Shown in pieces: positions 35,878 to 44,096 of a stretch of DNA of 64,000 nucleotides. Position 1 is the first letter of the stretch. Each line of letters starts with the position of its first letter. The stretch covers positions 15,713,001-15,777,000 of the forward strand of contig JAQISU010000003.1 of the NCBI GenBank assembly GCA_029339505.1, given 5' to 3'. A model generated the notes under the pieces. It saw only the letters and a list, made by a program, of their open reading frames with translations. It was not told where the DNA came from and did not search any database. A program made the translations under genes and the position numbers. This DNA is from Unio delphinus (Eukaryota > Mollusca > Bivalvia > Unionida > Unionidae).

Positions 35878-36369
35878 ATGACCCAAGAATTCAGACTACA
35901 CCCAGTGATTAAAAATTACGAAGCATCTAGTGATGGTACTGTCAGAAACTGTAGACTGAAGAACCCAATTGGGTGGGATAATGGTATGGGGTATTTGGTG
36001 TTTAATGTTGGAAGGAAGACATTTCGCAATCATCGTTTCGTATTTGAATGTTTTAATGGATTGATCAAAGATGGTTTTATTATTGATCACATTGATTCTA
36101 ATCCAAGGAACAATTCTTTATCCAATCTGCAAGCTATCACACAAGGTGAGAATATCAAACGAGGAAGGAATGGCACTTGTTCAAATAAAGCGAGACCAGT
36201 GAAATCTTTGAATACAACAACTAACGAAGAGAAAATATTTCAATCATTATATGAAGCCGGCAAGTATTTCAATATTTGTAGAACTTCAGTACAATTCGTT
36301 GCAGAGGGGATAACCAAAACGGCTATTTCAAAAAAGACGGGACAAAAAGTTCAATTTAGTTATGTCTAA
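35878..36369 (+). CDS. HNH endonuclease with NUMOD-type modules, element 1
   Basis: 163 residues. N-terminal NUMOD4-like segment (IKNYEASSDGTVRN), a central HNH-3 nuclease core (NHRFVFECFNG, IDHIDSNPRNNSLSNLQ), and a C-terminal NUMOD1-like helix-turn-helix (NEEKIFQSLYEAGKYFNI). This is the layout of free-standing homing endonucleases of phages and giant viruses. No intron or intein is seen near it, so it may act as a selfish gene or have been recruited. Its stop overlaps the next ATG by one base (TAATG). It appears intact. Confidence 0.9.
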   Translation: MTQEFRLHPVIKNYEASSDGTVRNCRLKNPIGWDNGMGYLVFNVGRKTFRNHRFVFECFNGLIKDGFIIDHIDSNPRNNSLSNLQAITQGENIKRGRNGTCSNKARPVKSLNTTTNEEKIFQSLYEAGKYFNICRTSVQFVAEGITKTAISKKTGQKVQFSYV

Positions 36370-36770
36370 TGCGTCATAATTTCCAATTAGAGATATGTCA
36401 TTCTTATAGAATAATGAATTCTGAAAACATGAATAGCATCATAGTTGAAATAGCAAAATTGAAAAATCAGGATATCAAACTATCAGATGGATTAAATCCT
36501 GACCAAATTGTGTCTGATTTTCAGGATATTGAATACGGAGTTAGCACTAACAAGTATATGCTACCCAAGAAATATGCACTCATCAAAAAAATTCAGAATT
36601 CTATTAAAGACTCTCTTTCATTTTCCAGTGACATCAGTGTGTTCGTCCCGTTGTATGCTATCGTAGAGGGAATACGAAAAGAATTGGGGTACGAATACGA
36701 ATTGAAAAAAGAAGTCAACTCTAAAATTAGAAACCTACGAGCATTAATTCAAGAAAATGAACAATTTTGA
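36369..36770 (+). CDS. Conserved small protein of unknown function, element 1
   Basis: 133 residues from the ATG overlapping the HNH stop (TAATG); a second start at 36414 (MNSENMNS) gives 118. Family not recognised. It is charged and helical, with LSDGLNPDQIVSDFQDIEYG and a C-terminal Lys/Glu-rich helix. The same ORF is in element 2 with high identity and the same TAATG junction, which supports a real gene, possibly translated by reinitiation. Confidence 0.7.
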   Translation: MRHNFQLEICHSYRIMNSENMNSIIVEIAKLKNQDIKLSDGLNPDQIVSDFQDIEYGVSTNKYMLPKKYALIKKIQNSIKDSLSFSSDISVFVPLYAIVEGIRKELGYEYELKKEVNSKIRNLRALIQENEQF

Positions 36771-36904
36771 TTGCCCGACCATTGATTGCCCCGACTCTTA
36801 TCATTTTTTGATTGCCCGATTATTTATCATTTTTTTTAGCCGACCCTCAGAGGGATGTCAAAAATCGATGGACGATGTGTCAGATTGGTCAAAACTAGAA
36901 TGTT

Positions 36905-37150
36905 GAAACTATCAGTATTATTTTATTTATATACAATTTTGATACTTTCAACATCAATGATAGAGCTGTCAAAACAATCAAATAACACTTCCATGACCGT
37001 ATCAAAAATCATCCGACATGTAACAAAAGTGGGGAAACTCACAGTATTATTTATTTTATATACAATTATGTGACTTTCCCCATCATTGATAGAAGGTGTC
37101 TCACGATGAAATAACACTTCCATGACCGTATCAAAAATCATCTGACATGT
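36905..37150. repeat. Two tandem 117-bp units with covarying hairpins, element 1
   Basis: Units 36905-37021 and 37034-37150. Their 3' halves are almost identical (AAATAACACTTCCATGACCG and beyond). The 5' halves, extended a few bases, form stems that differ in sequence but keep pairing: TGTTGAAACTATCA with TGATACTTTCAACA, and TGGGGAAACTCACA with TGTGACTTTCCCCA. Element 2 has at most one degenerate copy. Confidence 0.7.
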
Positions 37151-37162
37151 CAAGTGTTTTGC

Positions 37163-37171
37163 AATTGAAAA
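37163..37171 (+). promoter_or_regulatory. Candidate promoter motif, 29 nt before ATG, element 1
   Basis: AATTGAAAAATAG then GATTTCAAATA-ATG, upstream of the conserved virion-type gene. See the separate finding for all copies. Confidence 0.5.
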
Positions 37172-37191
37172 ATAGTTTGCGATTTCAAATA

Positions 37192-38247
37192 ATGGTCAAT
37201 GAAGCATTAACAACCCGATTGGCTCGTGAACGACTGGATGCAATTAAGAGATTTGTACCAATTCGCGACTCTGTAAGAAATAAACTGCAACAACGACAGA
37301 GTTTACAAACTGATTTTGCTCTGGGGTCTGAAGAGTTGTTTAAACCAGTAACCACAGCAACGAAGGGGGTAGAGCGTGCTTTACTGGGAGATGGTCCCGA
37401 GACGGGAAAATCTGTTATTGGTGAGCTTGAAAAACTAGCAGCGAAAACTGAACAAACTGAAAAAACTGATCCGAAAAAAACGACTATTTCTCTGTTGAAT
37501 AAATTTACTGATCATGCTAAAATATTAATAAAAAAACCTAGTTTATTGAAATCAAAGGATTATCAAGCCTTTGGTAATTTTGCTGCTCAAAGCTATAATT
37601 CAAAAAAAGATTTTTTAAAGGACGAGTATAAAAATGATAGAATATCAAGTAATGATTGGTTCGATTATTTGTATAAACTAAATAAGGGGATTGGTCGTTT
37701 GAATAAGGATGAGATAGGATACAAGGAATTTAAAAAGGGAATTAGTAATTATAAAAGAGAACAAATAGAAGAGCGACAACGAGAAATAGAAGAACGGCAA
37801 GAACTAAAACGTCAAACACCAACACGTAGACAAACAAGAAGACAAAAAAAACAACAACTACCACCTGATGATGATGATGATTTAGAAGAACGACGTCAAA
37901 CACCAACACGGAGACAAAAAAAACAACAACTACCACCTGATGATGATGATGATGATACTCTTGATTATTTACAAACCACGGATACAGACAAACTAGATGA
38001 AGCAGCTGGCTATAGCAGAAGTGGATTAGGAAATCCAAGGATTGGAAACATTTGTCCTGATAGTGTTATCAATGATATATCACGATTAGATGTTCTCATC
38101 GGAGGAAAACGAGCTGGAAATAATTCACCGGAAATAATTAATGAAGCAGCTGATATCTGTAGACGGTTATTTGCCGGCGGTATCATGGATATCAAAACCT
38201 ATCGAGATTTCATTGACGAGTTAGCAAATGGGTATCATAGTGATTAA
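37192..38247 (+). CDS. Conserved Polinton virion-type protein, element 1
   Basis: 351 residues from the ATG at 37192 (MVNEALTTRLARERLDAI); the frame is open further up but the promoter motif and the shared start in element 2 favour this Met. The N-terminus is helical and conserved, the middle is Lys/Gln/Arg-rich with DDDD tracts and is quite different in element 2, and the C-terminus is conserved (AGNNSPEIINEAADICRRLF, then YRDFI). A similar C-terminal block occurs in an uncharacterised ORF of other Polintons. A minor virion component is inferred. LIGG|K near the C-terminus fits the adenain cleavage rule. Confidence 0.75.
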   Translation: MVNEALTTRLARERLDAIKRFVPIRDSVRNKLQQRQSLQTDFALGSEELFKPVTTATKGVERALLGDGPETGKSVIGELEKLAAKTEQTEKTDPKKTTISLLNKFTDHAKILIKKPSLLKSKDYQAFGNFAAQSYNSKKDFLKDEYKNDRISSNDWFDYLYKLNKGIGRLNKDEIGYKEFKKGISNYKREQIEERQREIEERQELKRQTPTRRQTRRQKKQQLPPDDDDDLEERRQTPTRRQKKQQLPPDDDDDDTLDYLQTTDTDKLDEAAGYSRSGLGNPRIGNICPDSVINDISRLDVLIGGKRAGNNSPEIINEAADICRRLFAGGIMDIKTYRDFIDELANGYHSD

Positions 38248-38252
38248 ATAAC

Positions 38253-38261
38253 AATTGAAAA
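38253..38261 (+). promoter_or_regulatory. Candidate promoter motif, 28 nt before ATG, element 1
   Basis: AATTGAAAACACTAT followed by TTTTTATAATA-ATG. Confidence 0.5.
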
Positions 38262-38280
38262 CACTATTGTTTTTATAATA

Positions 38281-38712
38281 ATGATCATCCATTACAATCA
38301 TGATAAACCAACCCTCGTCTATGTAGTTAATTCACGGTTTCCAGTTTATAGAGCATACTACGGAGATGGCCTCGGCAATACCATTTTAGGATTCTTTTCA
38401 AGAATGGCCCCAAAAGTGATGCCGTTAGCTAAACAATTATCAATGAAAGCCATTGATGTTATTCGTGATAAGGGTATCAGTACTGTTGGAAATCTTGCCG
38501 GGAAAGCGTTTTCAACTGCGAAGGATAAAATAACATCATTAGTGGGACGAAAAAAGAAACCGTTACCGTCTACAGAAGAAATGCCTGCAAGTGTTAGTAA
38601 AATAATAAATAACGCAGTAGATGAAAAACTAGCGTCGATGGTAAATCAAGGGGACCAAAGCAATATTGCAAACATGATAGCAGGAAGTGGCCTTAAAAAA
38701 CTACGACGATGA
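38281..38712 (+). CDS. Small basic minor virion protein candidate, element 1
   Basis: 143 residues. N-terminal VVNSRFPVYRAYYGDGLGNT, then a hydrophobic/amphipathic helical stretch (LGFFSRMAPKVMPLAKQL), a KKKP patch and a basic tail GSGLKKLRR. IAGS|G just before the tail fits the adenain rule (M/I/L-X-G-X|G). It sits directly upstream of the capsid gene, where Polintons keep small core or membrane-active proteins. Family not named; adenovirus pVI- or core-protein-like behaviour is inference. Confidence 0.65.
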   Translation: MIIHYNHDKPTLVYVVNSRFPVYRAYYGDGLGNTILGFFSRMAPKVMPLAKQLSMKAIDVIRDKGISTVGNLAGKAFSTAKDKITSLVGRKKKPLPSTEEMPASVSKIINNAVDEKLASMVNQGDQSNIANMIAGSGLKKLRR

Positions 38713-38766
38713 AAATGGAAAAATCGTTTACGATTTCACTATTTAGACTCTGATAAATAGAATAAA

Positions 38767-40188
38767 ATGTTCAAAAAATCACATGATCCGGCGTTTGATA
38801 TAGACGCCCCAGTTGGCAAGGATGATTCTGTACGCGATTATCAATATTACGCCTATCATGCCATAGACTCAAATAGTCGAGCAAGAATTGATCTTCAAGT
38901 CCATGATACCAGTAAATACTTTTTGCCCTGTGAAGCATTTATTGAAGTAGAAGGAGAAATTGTAACAGCTGCTGATACTCCTGCTGTACCAGCACCGTAT
39001 CCAGCTGGTACTCAAGTCGGTTTTGTCAATAATGGTATTATGGCGCTATTTGAGAGTGCTAGATATCTCATTGATGGAAAAGAAATTGAGTCCATAGATC
39101 GTGATGTTGATGTGGCTACAACAATAATCGGGTTAGCGAGATATTCTGATGATTATACAAGATCAGCAGGACCTTCTATGATGTTTGCAAAAGATGGTAA
39201 GAATACCGCTGGTGGAAATCCATTTGTTGTAAGACGACCAAAGAATAATGCTGGCACCGCTAATATTGATGCCGAAGATATGATTATAAACAACGATGTT
39301 AATTTCAATCTAGGAGCTGCAACACGAAACGCAATGTTGGGAGTAGGGCGTAAACCATTTTCATGTGCGATTCCACTGCATCATATTTTTGGATTCTGTA
39401 GAAACGTCAGAAAAGTTATCTACGGGGCGAAGCATACAGTATCGCTTGTACGAAAAAGTGATGATAACGACGCAATTTGGAGGATTCCAGCAAACCCAGC
39501 TGCTGCACATATAAATGATGATGCCGGTAAAGTCAATTTAACAAAAATATCATTGTGGATGCCAGTGTTGACTCCAGCAATCACCGCAGAACAACGACTA
39601 CTATCATTTATGGACCAAGGAGGAAAGTCGTTGTTGAGTTGGCTAACCGTGAGTACAGATGTGAAGCAATCAAATATCAACGGGTTATTCACTTGGAACC
39701 TAGCATCAAAACAAGGCGTTTCTGCGCCACGTCATATATTTATTGCGTTCCAAGATAACACACGAGTTGGCAATCAAATCTTCAGTCATATGATATTTGA
39801 TCAATTAGGTGTGAAAGACGTCTCACTGAGAATAAACGGCCAGCAGGAACCATCTGAGGATATACAACTTAATTACACAGAAAATCATATTGCACGAGTT
39901 TATCATCGTCTGTTGTCATTTATGGCACGCGATCAAAATGTCGATACTGGTTTGCAAATATCACAATTTGATTTTAAGAATCTGTATCCGATCTACTACT
40001 TCTCACTGGAACATCTCGATTTGACAAGACAGTCAGTTGTTGATATTCACTTTAGAGCTAATGTGAATCGTCCTGTTGGTGCTGCTGATTATAGAGCGGT
40101 TGCTGTCATTCTCAGTGATAAATCAATGCTACTCGAAGGTGTTGGTGGAAGAATGAGAGTGGTAGATGCCCCAGTAGAAAATCTTTGA
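38767..40188 (+). CDS. Major capsid protein (double jelly-roll, hexon-like), element 1
   Basis: 473 residues. The C-terminal half carries the pattern seen in Polinton capsid proteins: APRHIFIAFQDNTRVGNQ, SLRINGQQEPSEDIQLNY, HRLLSFMARDQ, then QFDFKNLYPIYYFSLEHLD and VDIHFRANV. Length fits a double jelly-roll fold that forms pseudo-hexagonal trimers. It is very similar to the copy in element 2 apart from short surface-loop segments (around residues 155-170 and 235-250). Its leader has ATTTAGACTCTGATAAATAG before the ATG rather than the AATTGAAAA motif. It appears intact. Confidence 0.9.
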   Translation: MFKKSHDPAFDIDAPVGKDDSVRDYQYYAYHAIDSNSRARIDLQVHDTSKYFLPCEAFIEVEGEIVTAADTPAVPAPYPAGTQVGFVNNGIMALFESARYLIDGKEIESIDRDVDVATTIIGLARYSDDYTRSAGPSMMFAKDGKNTAGGNPFVVRRPKNNAGTANIDAEDMIINNDVNFNLGAATRNAMLGVGRKPFSCAIPLHHIFGFCRNVRKVIYGAKHTVSLVRKSDDNDAIWRIPANPAAAHINDDAGKVNLTKISLWMPVLTPAITAEQRLLSFMDQGGKSLLSWLTVSTDVKQSNINGLFTWNLASKQGVSAPRHIFIAFQDNTRVGNQIFSHMIFDQLGVKDVSLRINGQQEPSEDIQLNYTENHIARVYHRLLSFMARDQNVDTGLQISQFDFKNLYPIYYFSLEHLDLTRQSVVDIHFRANVNRPVGAADYRAVAVILSDKSMLLEGVGGRMRVVDAPVENL

Positions 40189-40227
40189 ACGATTTTTCAT
40201 TGAATTAGAATCAATCAATTATATATA

Positions 40228-40767
40228 ATGTCATATAGTGTTATTAGTGTTACGTTAACTCCTGGTCAAATCAAAAAATTGCAATCAGAATCGGCTAAAA
40301 AATGTGGAACCACAATCACGTTGAAACCTAATCAAATGACTGGTGGTGAAAATAAATTATCGCTGACAACTCGTCAGGTGAAACATTTCAATGATGCTTT
40401 CAAGGATAAAAAGGGAGTTCAGATTACTCTCTCTGCGGCTGCTATTAAAAATATGATGAAAACAGGCGGTATATTTCCATTGTTAGCTGCAATACCAGCA
40501 TTGATTGCAGCAGCAGCCCCAGCGGTGGCTAAAGCAGCAGCGTTAGGAGCCGTTGGTACTGCAGCAGGAATGGCACTAAAAAAGGCAACTGGACAAGGAT
40601 ATAAAAAAAAGAGACGATCCGTTCAAGGATTGGGTCTAAGACTACCAGGAACCCCGTATTCATGGTACAGCGGAAAAGGTCTAAGACTACCAGGAACCCC
40701 GTATTCATGGTACAGCGGGAGATCCGTTCACGGATCAGGCCTGAGACTACCAGGAACGATTTATTAA
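40228..40767 (+). CDS. pX-like core/membrane-active protein, element 1
   Basis: 179 residues. A beta-rich N-terminal part (VTLTPGQIKKLQ, VQITLSAAAIKNM), then a strongly hydrophobic Ala-rich stretch (GIFPLLAAIPALIAAAAPAV), a basic KKKRR patch and a repeated tail GLRLPGTPYSWYSG (two full plus one partial unit). This layout matches the pX/minor core proteins of adintoviruses. MTGG|E at about residue 39-43 fits the adenain cleavage rule. The tail repeat is duplicated at DNA level; element 2 has one unit fewer. Confidence 0.78.
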   Translation: MSYSVISVTLTPGQIKKLQSESAKKCGTTITLKPNQMTGGENKLSLTTRQVKHFNDAFKDKKGVQITLSAAAIKNMMKTGGIFPLLAAIPALIAAAAPAVAKAAALGAVGTAAGMALKKATGQGYKKKRRSVQGLGLRLPGTPYSWYSGKGLRLPGTPYSWYSGRSVHGSGLRLPGTIY

Positions 40768-40778
40768 TTGAGGAACCT

Positions 40779-41244
40779 ATGGTTCCCAAATCTTCGATGG
40801 TTCCAATGTCCAATTTTGATTTAATGGATGCTGCTAAAAAACTAGCGATTAAACATTTCAGAGGTGTTTTTATGAAAGATCAATTACCACATCAACCAAA
40901 CAAAACTGAAACAGGTATTATTAATCTCGATAACAGCACCGGACCTGGAACTCACTGGGTTGCATACGCTATTGATCCACGTGGGATTGTCTATTTTGAT
41001 TCATATGGATTAGCCCCACCAAAAGAGTTTATGCGGTATATAAAAACCCTTCCAATGAAGACTTGGTATTCTACGCTACCAACACAACAAATCAATGAAC
41101 CCACCAATATGTGGCAGTGAAGTATTAAATGTCCTTGATGCTATTTCTAACTCCTTGGGTAACCCAAGGGGAAAACCACCACACATTGTCGTAAATGACT
41201 ACACCAGCAATCGCTTTTTAGAGAGAGAAAGAGTTTTACAATAA
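40779..41244 (+). pseudogene. Adenain-type cysteine protease, frameshifted, element 1
   Basis: The frame from ATG 40779 keeps the His motif GTHWVAYA, the acidic motif VYFDSYG and the Gln region LPTQQ. One extra base near 41090 relative to element 2 then shifts the frame, ending it at 41120 before the catalytic Cys region. The lost part continues in another frame to about 41244. There is no slippery sequence here, so this is damage, not programmed shifting. Adenain-type enzymes cleave virion precursors during maturation. Confidence 0.85.
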
Positions 41245-41245
41245 C

Positions 41246-42196
41246 ATGATTGATATTTGGGGAAGACCTCTGAAACCCAAACCCGATGACACTGCAACCC
41301 CTGATTCTATCAAGGATATAACAAAAAAAATTAAAGATGAAATCGCTGAGACGTTAAATTTAACAAGTGTTGACCCGAATGAAATAGTTGTATTTCAAGA
41401 CAAACAGGGTAAATTGAAATCTAGTAATATTTCTCTGGATGATATTTTAGTTAAACAACAAAACGCAATCGAGAACACAGTTGCGTTATTTTCCGATCAG
41501 GGTAAATTGAAAACCAGTAATATCTCTCTGGATGATATTTTAGTTAAACAACAAAATGCAATCGAGAACACCGTTGCGTTATTTTCCGATCAGGGTAAAC
41601 TCAAACCAGGTGTACTCGTTTCGACGATTACAGATCGATTAAAAACTCTCAACGACGAGTTAAACAATTCTGTGGTTGTACTAGCAACACTTGAATCTAG
41701 AATTGAAGAACACATAAAACAGTTTATATCATTTCGTAGAAATATCATTGATAAATTTATTGGAACCCCGTTAGATAAAATTGAACTAAAACTCCCTGAT
41801 ATTAAAAAATCCATCGATGAGACGAAAACTTTCATCGAAGACATCAAGGGGGATGCAACGAGGATGATAACAGTCATTGAAAAAACAAAAATTCCTCATG
41901 AGAAAACCAACAACTTAGTATACACGATCCAACACGGATCATTTGAGTGGACACCTACAAACAACACATTAGATATCACTGCAACCGTTAAGGGTATTTA
42001 TCGATTAACACTAGTAACACCATCGTCTCAATTTGATATTTCATCGTCCAGTTCATCTGGGGTCAATAATACGATTTCAACGATCATCGACAAGAATACA
42101 ACTGAAAAGTTCACAATCACATCTACTGATAAACATTTGGTTAGGGTCTCAACAACGTGGTATGTGGAATTCGTAGCGGATTTAAGTAAATCGTAA
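41246..42196 (+). CDS. Fibre-like attachment protein candidate, element 1
   Basis: 316 residues. The first ~80 residues (MIDIWGRPLKPKPDDTA, then VDPNEIVVFQDKQGKLKSS) are conserved with element 2; the remainder is largely different. A 31-residue unit (SNISLDDILVKQQNAIENTV with flanks) is repeated, followed by a coiled-coil-like section and a beta-rich end (YTIQHGSFEWTPTNN to WYVEFVADLS). A conserved anchor, repetitive shaft and variable tip are typical of viral fibres. No family is named; the role is inferred from architecture and position between protease and penton. Confidence 0.6.
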   Translation: MIDIWGRPLKPKPDDTATPDSIKDITKKIKDEIAETLNLTSVDPNEIVVFQDKQGKLKSSNISLDDILVKQQNAIENTVALFSDQGKLKTSNISLDDILVKQQNAIENTVALFSDQGKLKPGVLVSTITDRLKTLNDELNNSVVVLATLESRIEEHIKQFISFRRNIIDKFIGTPLDKIELKLPDIKKSIDETKTFIEDIKGDATRMITVIEKTKIPHEKTNNLVYTIQHGSFEWTPTNNTLDITATVKGIYRLTLVTPSSQFDISSSSSSGVNNTISTIIDKNTTEKFTITSTDKHLVRVSTTWYVEFVADLSKS

Positions 42197-42203
42197 TTGA
42201 AAA
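42195..42203 (+). promoter_or_regulatory. Candidate promoter motif, 31 nt before ATG, element 1
   Basis: AATTGAAAACGCTAGCG followed by TATTTAAAATAAAA-ATG; it overlaps a one-sided variant of the 14-bp palindrome. Confidence 0.5.
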
Positions 42204-42225
42204 CGCTAGCGTATTTAAAATAAAA

Positions 42226-42873
42226 ATGATTTCATCATCGCAATATCGCTATGATCAGGTCAGAGAGTATCAAACTAGACTCAAAACCTTGTCTGAGGAG
42301 TATGAATTGAAAATTAAAAAATATCGCAGGAGAATTACCGCAATTGATGTTACTGTGTATTCAGTGAGTGGTGTAATCACCGGAGCCGGTATTATACTGT
42401 CTTCAGTGACAATGATGGCTCCGATAGCTGTTCCAATTTGCATTTCTGCGGCAACAACAATCGCTGGAATTATTTCAATAATCACAAAAAAAATATCCTC
42501 ATGCAGCCAACGGAAACTACAAGACTACATAATTCAATTTCATGTTGTGTCCACTGCATACTCGCAATTATCCTCATTGATATCGTCATCGCTCGATGAT
42601 ACAATTATATCAGAGAGTGAGTTTTCAGCGATGGTAGATATATATGATTCTGCGATGTCAAAATTAGAAATACAAAAACATGAGTATAATAACAATGACA
42701 ACACAGATGGAATTACTTCAACAAATAGTGGAGAACACAAAACCAGTACAAACAAGCATGATCTCAATAACCTCAACGAATCCAGAATTCAGTGTGAATT
42801 TCCCCTCTCCAGTCCCAGTGAAGGAGATAGCGCTAGCAAAATTACGAGTATACCACAGTTGGCCAAATATTAG
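42226..42873 (+). CDS. Membrane protein with coiled coil, element 1
   Basis: 215 residues. Helical N-terminus (QVREYQTRLKTLSEEYELKI, then KKYRRRI), two closely spaced membrane segments (YSVSGVITGAGIILSSVTMM and APIAVPICISAATTIAGIIS), then a helical C-terminal part. Proteins of this layout, resembling SLATT-type membrane proteins, are frequent in Polintons; the function is unknown. The last 64 codons overlap the start of the penton gene in another frame. Confidence 0.72.
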   Translation: MISSSQYRYDQVREYQTRLKTLSEEYELKIKKYRRRITAIDVTVYSVSGVITGAGIILSSVTMMAPIAVPICISAATTIAGIISIITKKISSCSQRKLQDYIIQFHVVSTAYSQLSSLISSSLDDTIISESEFSAMVDIYDSAMSKLEIQKHEYNNNDNTDGITSTNSGEHKTSTNKHDLNNLNESRIQCEFPLSSPSEGDSASKITSIPQLAKY

Positions 42874-44053
42874 GTCAAAATCATTTGGTGGTCAACAACC
42901 CAATAATTCACTGGTATTTGCAAATAAGAATAAACCCGACGGTACCCCAGACTGGAACGTTGTTTCCATACCAACCGGATCATATCAAATTGAACAAATC
43001 AATGATGAATTCGCGCGTAGAATAAAATCGATTACTGGAAAAGAATCAAAAATAGCTATAACAGTTCATGTGCCGACACTATCATCTGCCATTGAAATAA
43101 GCACAGAAGGATACGTCGTAGATATCTATCAGAGTTCTATTAGAACCGTACTAGGATGGCCTGAATTACCACCCGGTGGAAAAACCGTTAAATTACCAGA
43201 ACCACAAAAAACCGATTATATCACAGACAGGACAAAATCTGATAATCCAGTAAGGAGTTATAAAGATTATGATAAGTCATATTTTTTCATTAGAGTAGAA
43301 TATGATGAAAGAGTACGACTTATTCATCATCTTGCTAACCGGGATAAAATCACTGAAAATTTCACAGCTTTCAATAACGATATTTCGTTGTTGTTTATAT
43401 CTCTTAGATCCGGCACTCTCACCCGAGATGAATTTATCAGTGTCGTAGAAACATGTAACAAAATCATCAATGACATGGAAACATTTCATTCACAAATTAT
43501 TCAAGAAGTATTAGGTGACAGTAGTCCTAAAACAAGAGATTTATTTGCAATAGAATATAGGATCCGCATAGGAGATATTCCAACATTCAAACTTCCAGGA
43601 TATAATATCTCAGAACTACAAAAATCTCTCGATGATGCCATCGATGAAGGTTTCAAAAAAATCCATGATACGTGGAAAAAAACACCATCACAACCACAAA
43701 CAACTATCCTCAAACATAATAATGACCCAGATGGTGGTGGCAGGCATATTGCTCCGTTCAATGTGAATATTTCAACGGTGATTGCGCTCAATTTAGTATG
43801 TGATGTGATAGAAGGAAGCTATCAAATAAATTTAGAACGATCAAATCAAGCTCAGCAAGGATATATTTTGTATTCATTTGCACCAACAGCCCCTCCAGGG
43901 TTTTTAATAATTGAGTCTCCGGTGAATCCAGTCTATATGCGATGTCATAATAATTCATTAACCAGAATTAATTTCAAACTCACTGACCAGTCTAATAATC
44001 TGATTGATTTACAAGAGGAGGTTTTACAAATTAGTCTGTTTGTAAAATCCTAA
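42680..44053 (+). CDS. Penton-like minor capsid protein, element 1
   Basis: 457 residues. N-terminal SISST-type strand region (MISITSTNPEFSVNFPSPVP), IPTGSYQIEQINDEFARRI, and a C-terminal beta block ending RINFKLTDQSNNLIDLQEEV then LFVKS. This ending (ligand-like strand, L-I-D-x-x-x-E-E-V) is characteristic of Polinton/adintovirus penton-like proteins with a single jelly roll. A central segment (about residues 165-340) has no clear similarity to the element 2 protein, while both ends are nearly identical. It starts inside the preceding gene. Confidence 0.82.
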   Translation: MSIITMTTQMELLQQIVENTKPVQTSMISITSTNPEFSVNFPSPVPVKEIALAKLRVYHSWPNIRSKSFGGQQPNNSLVFANKNKPDGTPDWNVVSIPTGSYQIEQINDEFARRIKSITGKESKIAITVHVPTLSSAIEISTEGYVVDIYQSSIRTVLGWPELPPGGKTVKLPEPQKTDYITDRTKSDNPVRSYKDYDKSYFFIRVEYDERVRLIHHLANRDKITENFTAFNNDISLLFISLRSGTLTRDEFISVVETCNKIINDMETFHSQIIQEVLGDSSPKTRDLFAIEYRIRIGDIPTFKLPGYNISELQKSLDDAIDEGFKKIHDTWKKTPSQPQTTILKHNNDPDGGGRHIAPFNVNISTVIALNLVCDVIEGSYQINLERSNQAQQGYILYSFAPTAPPGFLIIESPVNPVYMRCHNNSLTRINFKLTDQSNNLIDLQEEVLQISLFVKS

Positions 44054-44096
44054 GGACTTTCGTCGTAGTGATTTACATGTCCCCAGACAAAGTCTG

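Larger units (their letters stand above)
36771..37191. other. Longest non-coding spacer in element 1
   Basis: 420 bp with two GATTGCCCGA-type short repeats, then two tandem 117-bp units (separate entry) and, at the right end, the AATTGAAAA motif of the next gene. Confidence 0.7.

Noticed and set aside
36855..37153. Small open frames on both strands over the 117-bp tandem units
   Set aside because: Both strands open across the repeat, no counterpart in element 2; stem pairing changes suit structure better than coding.
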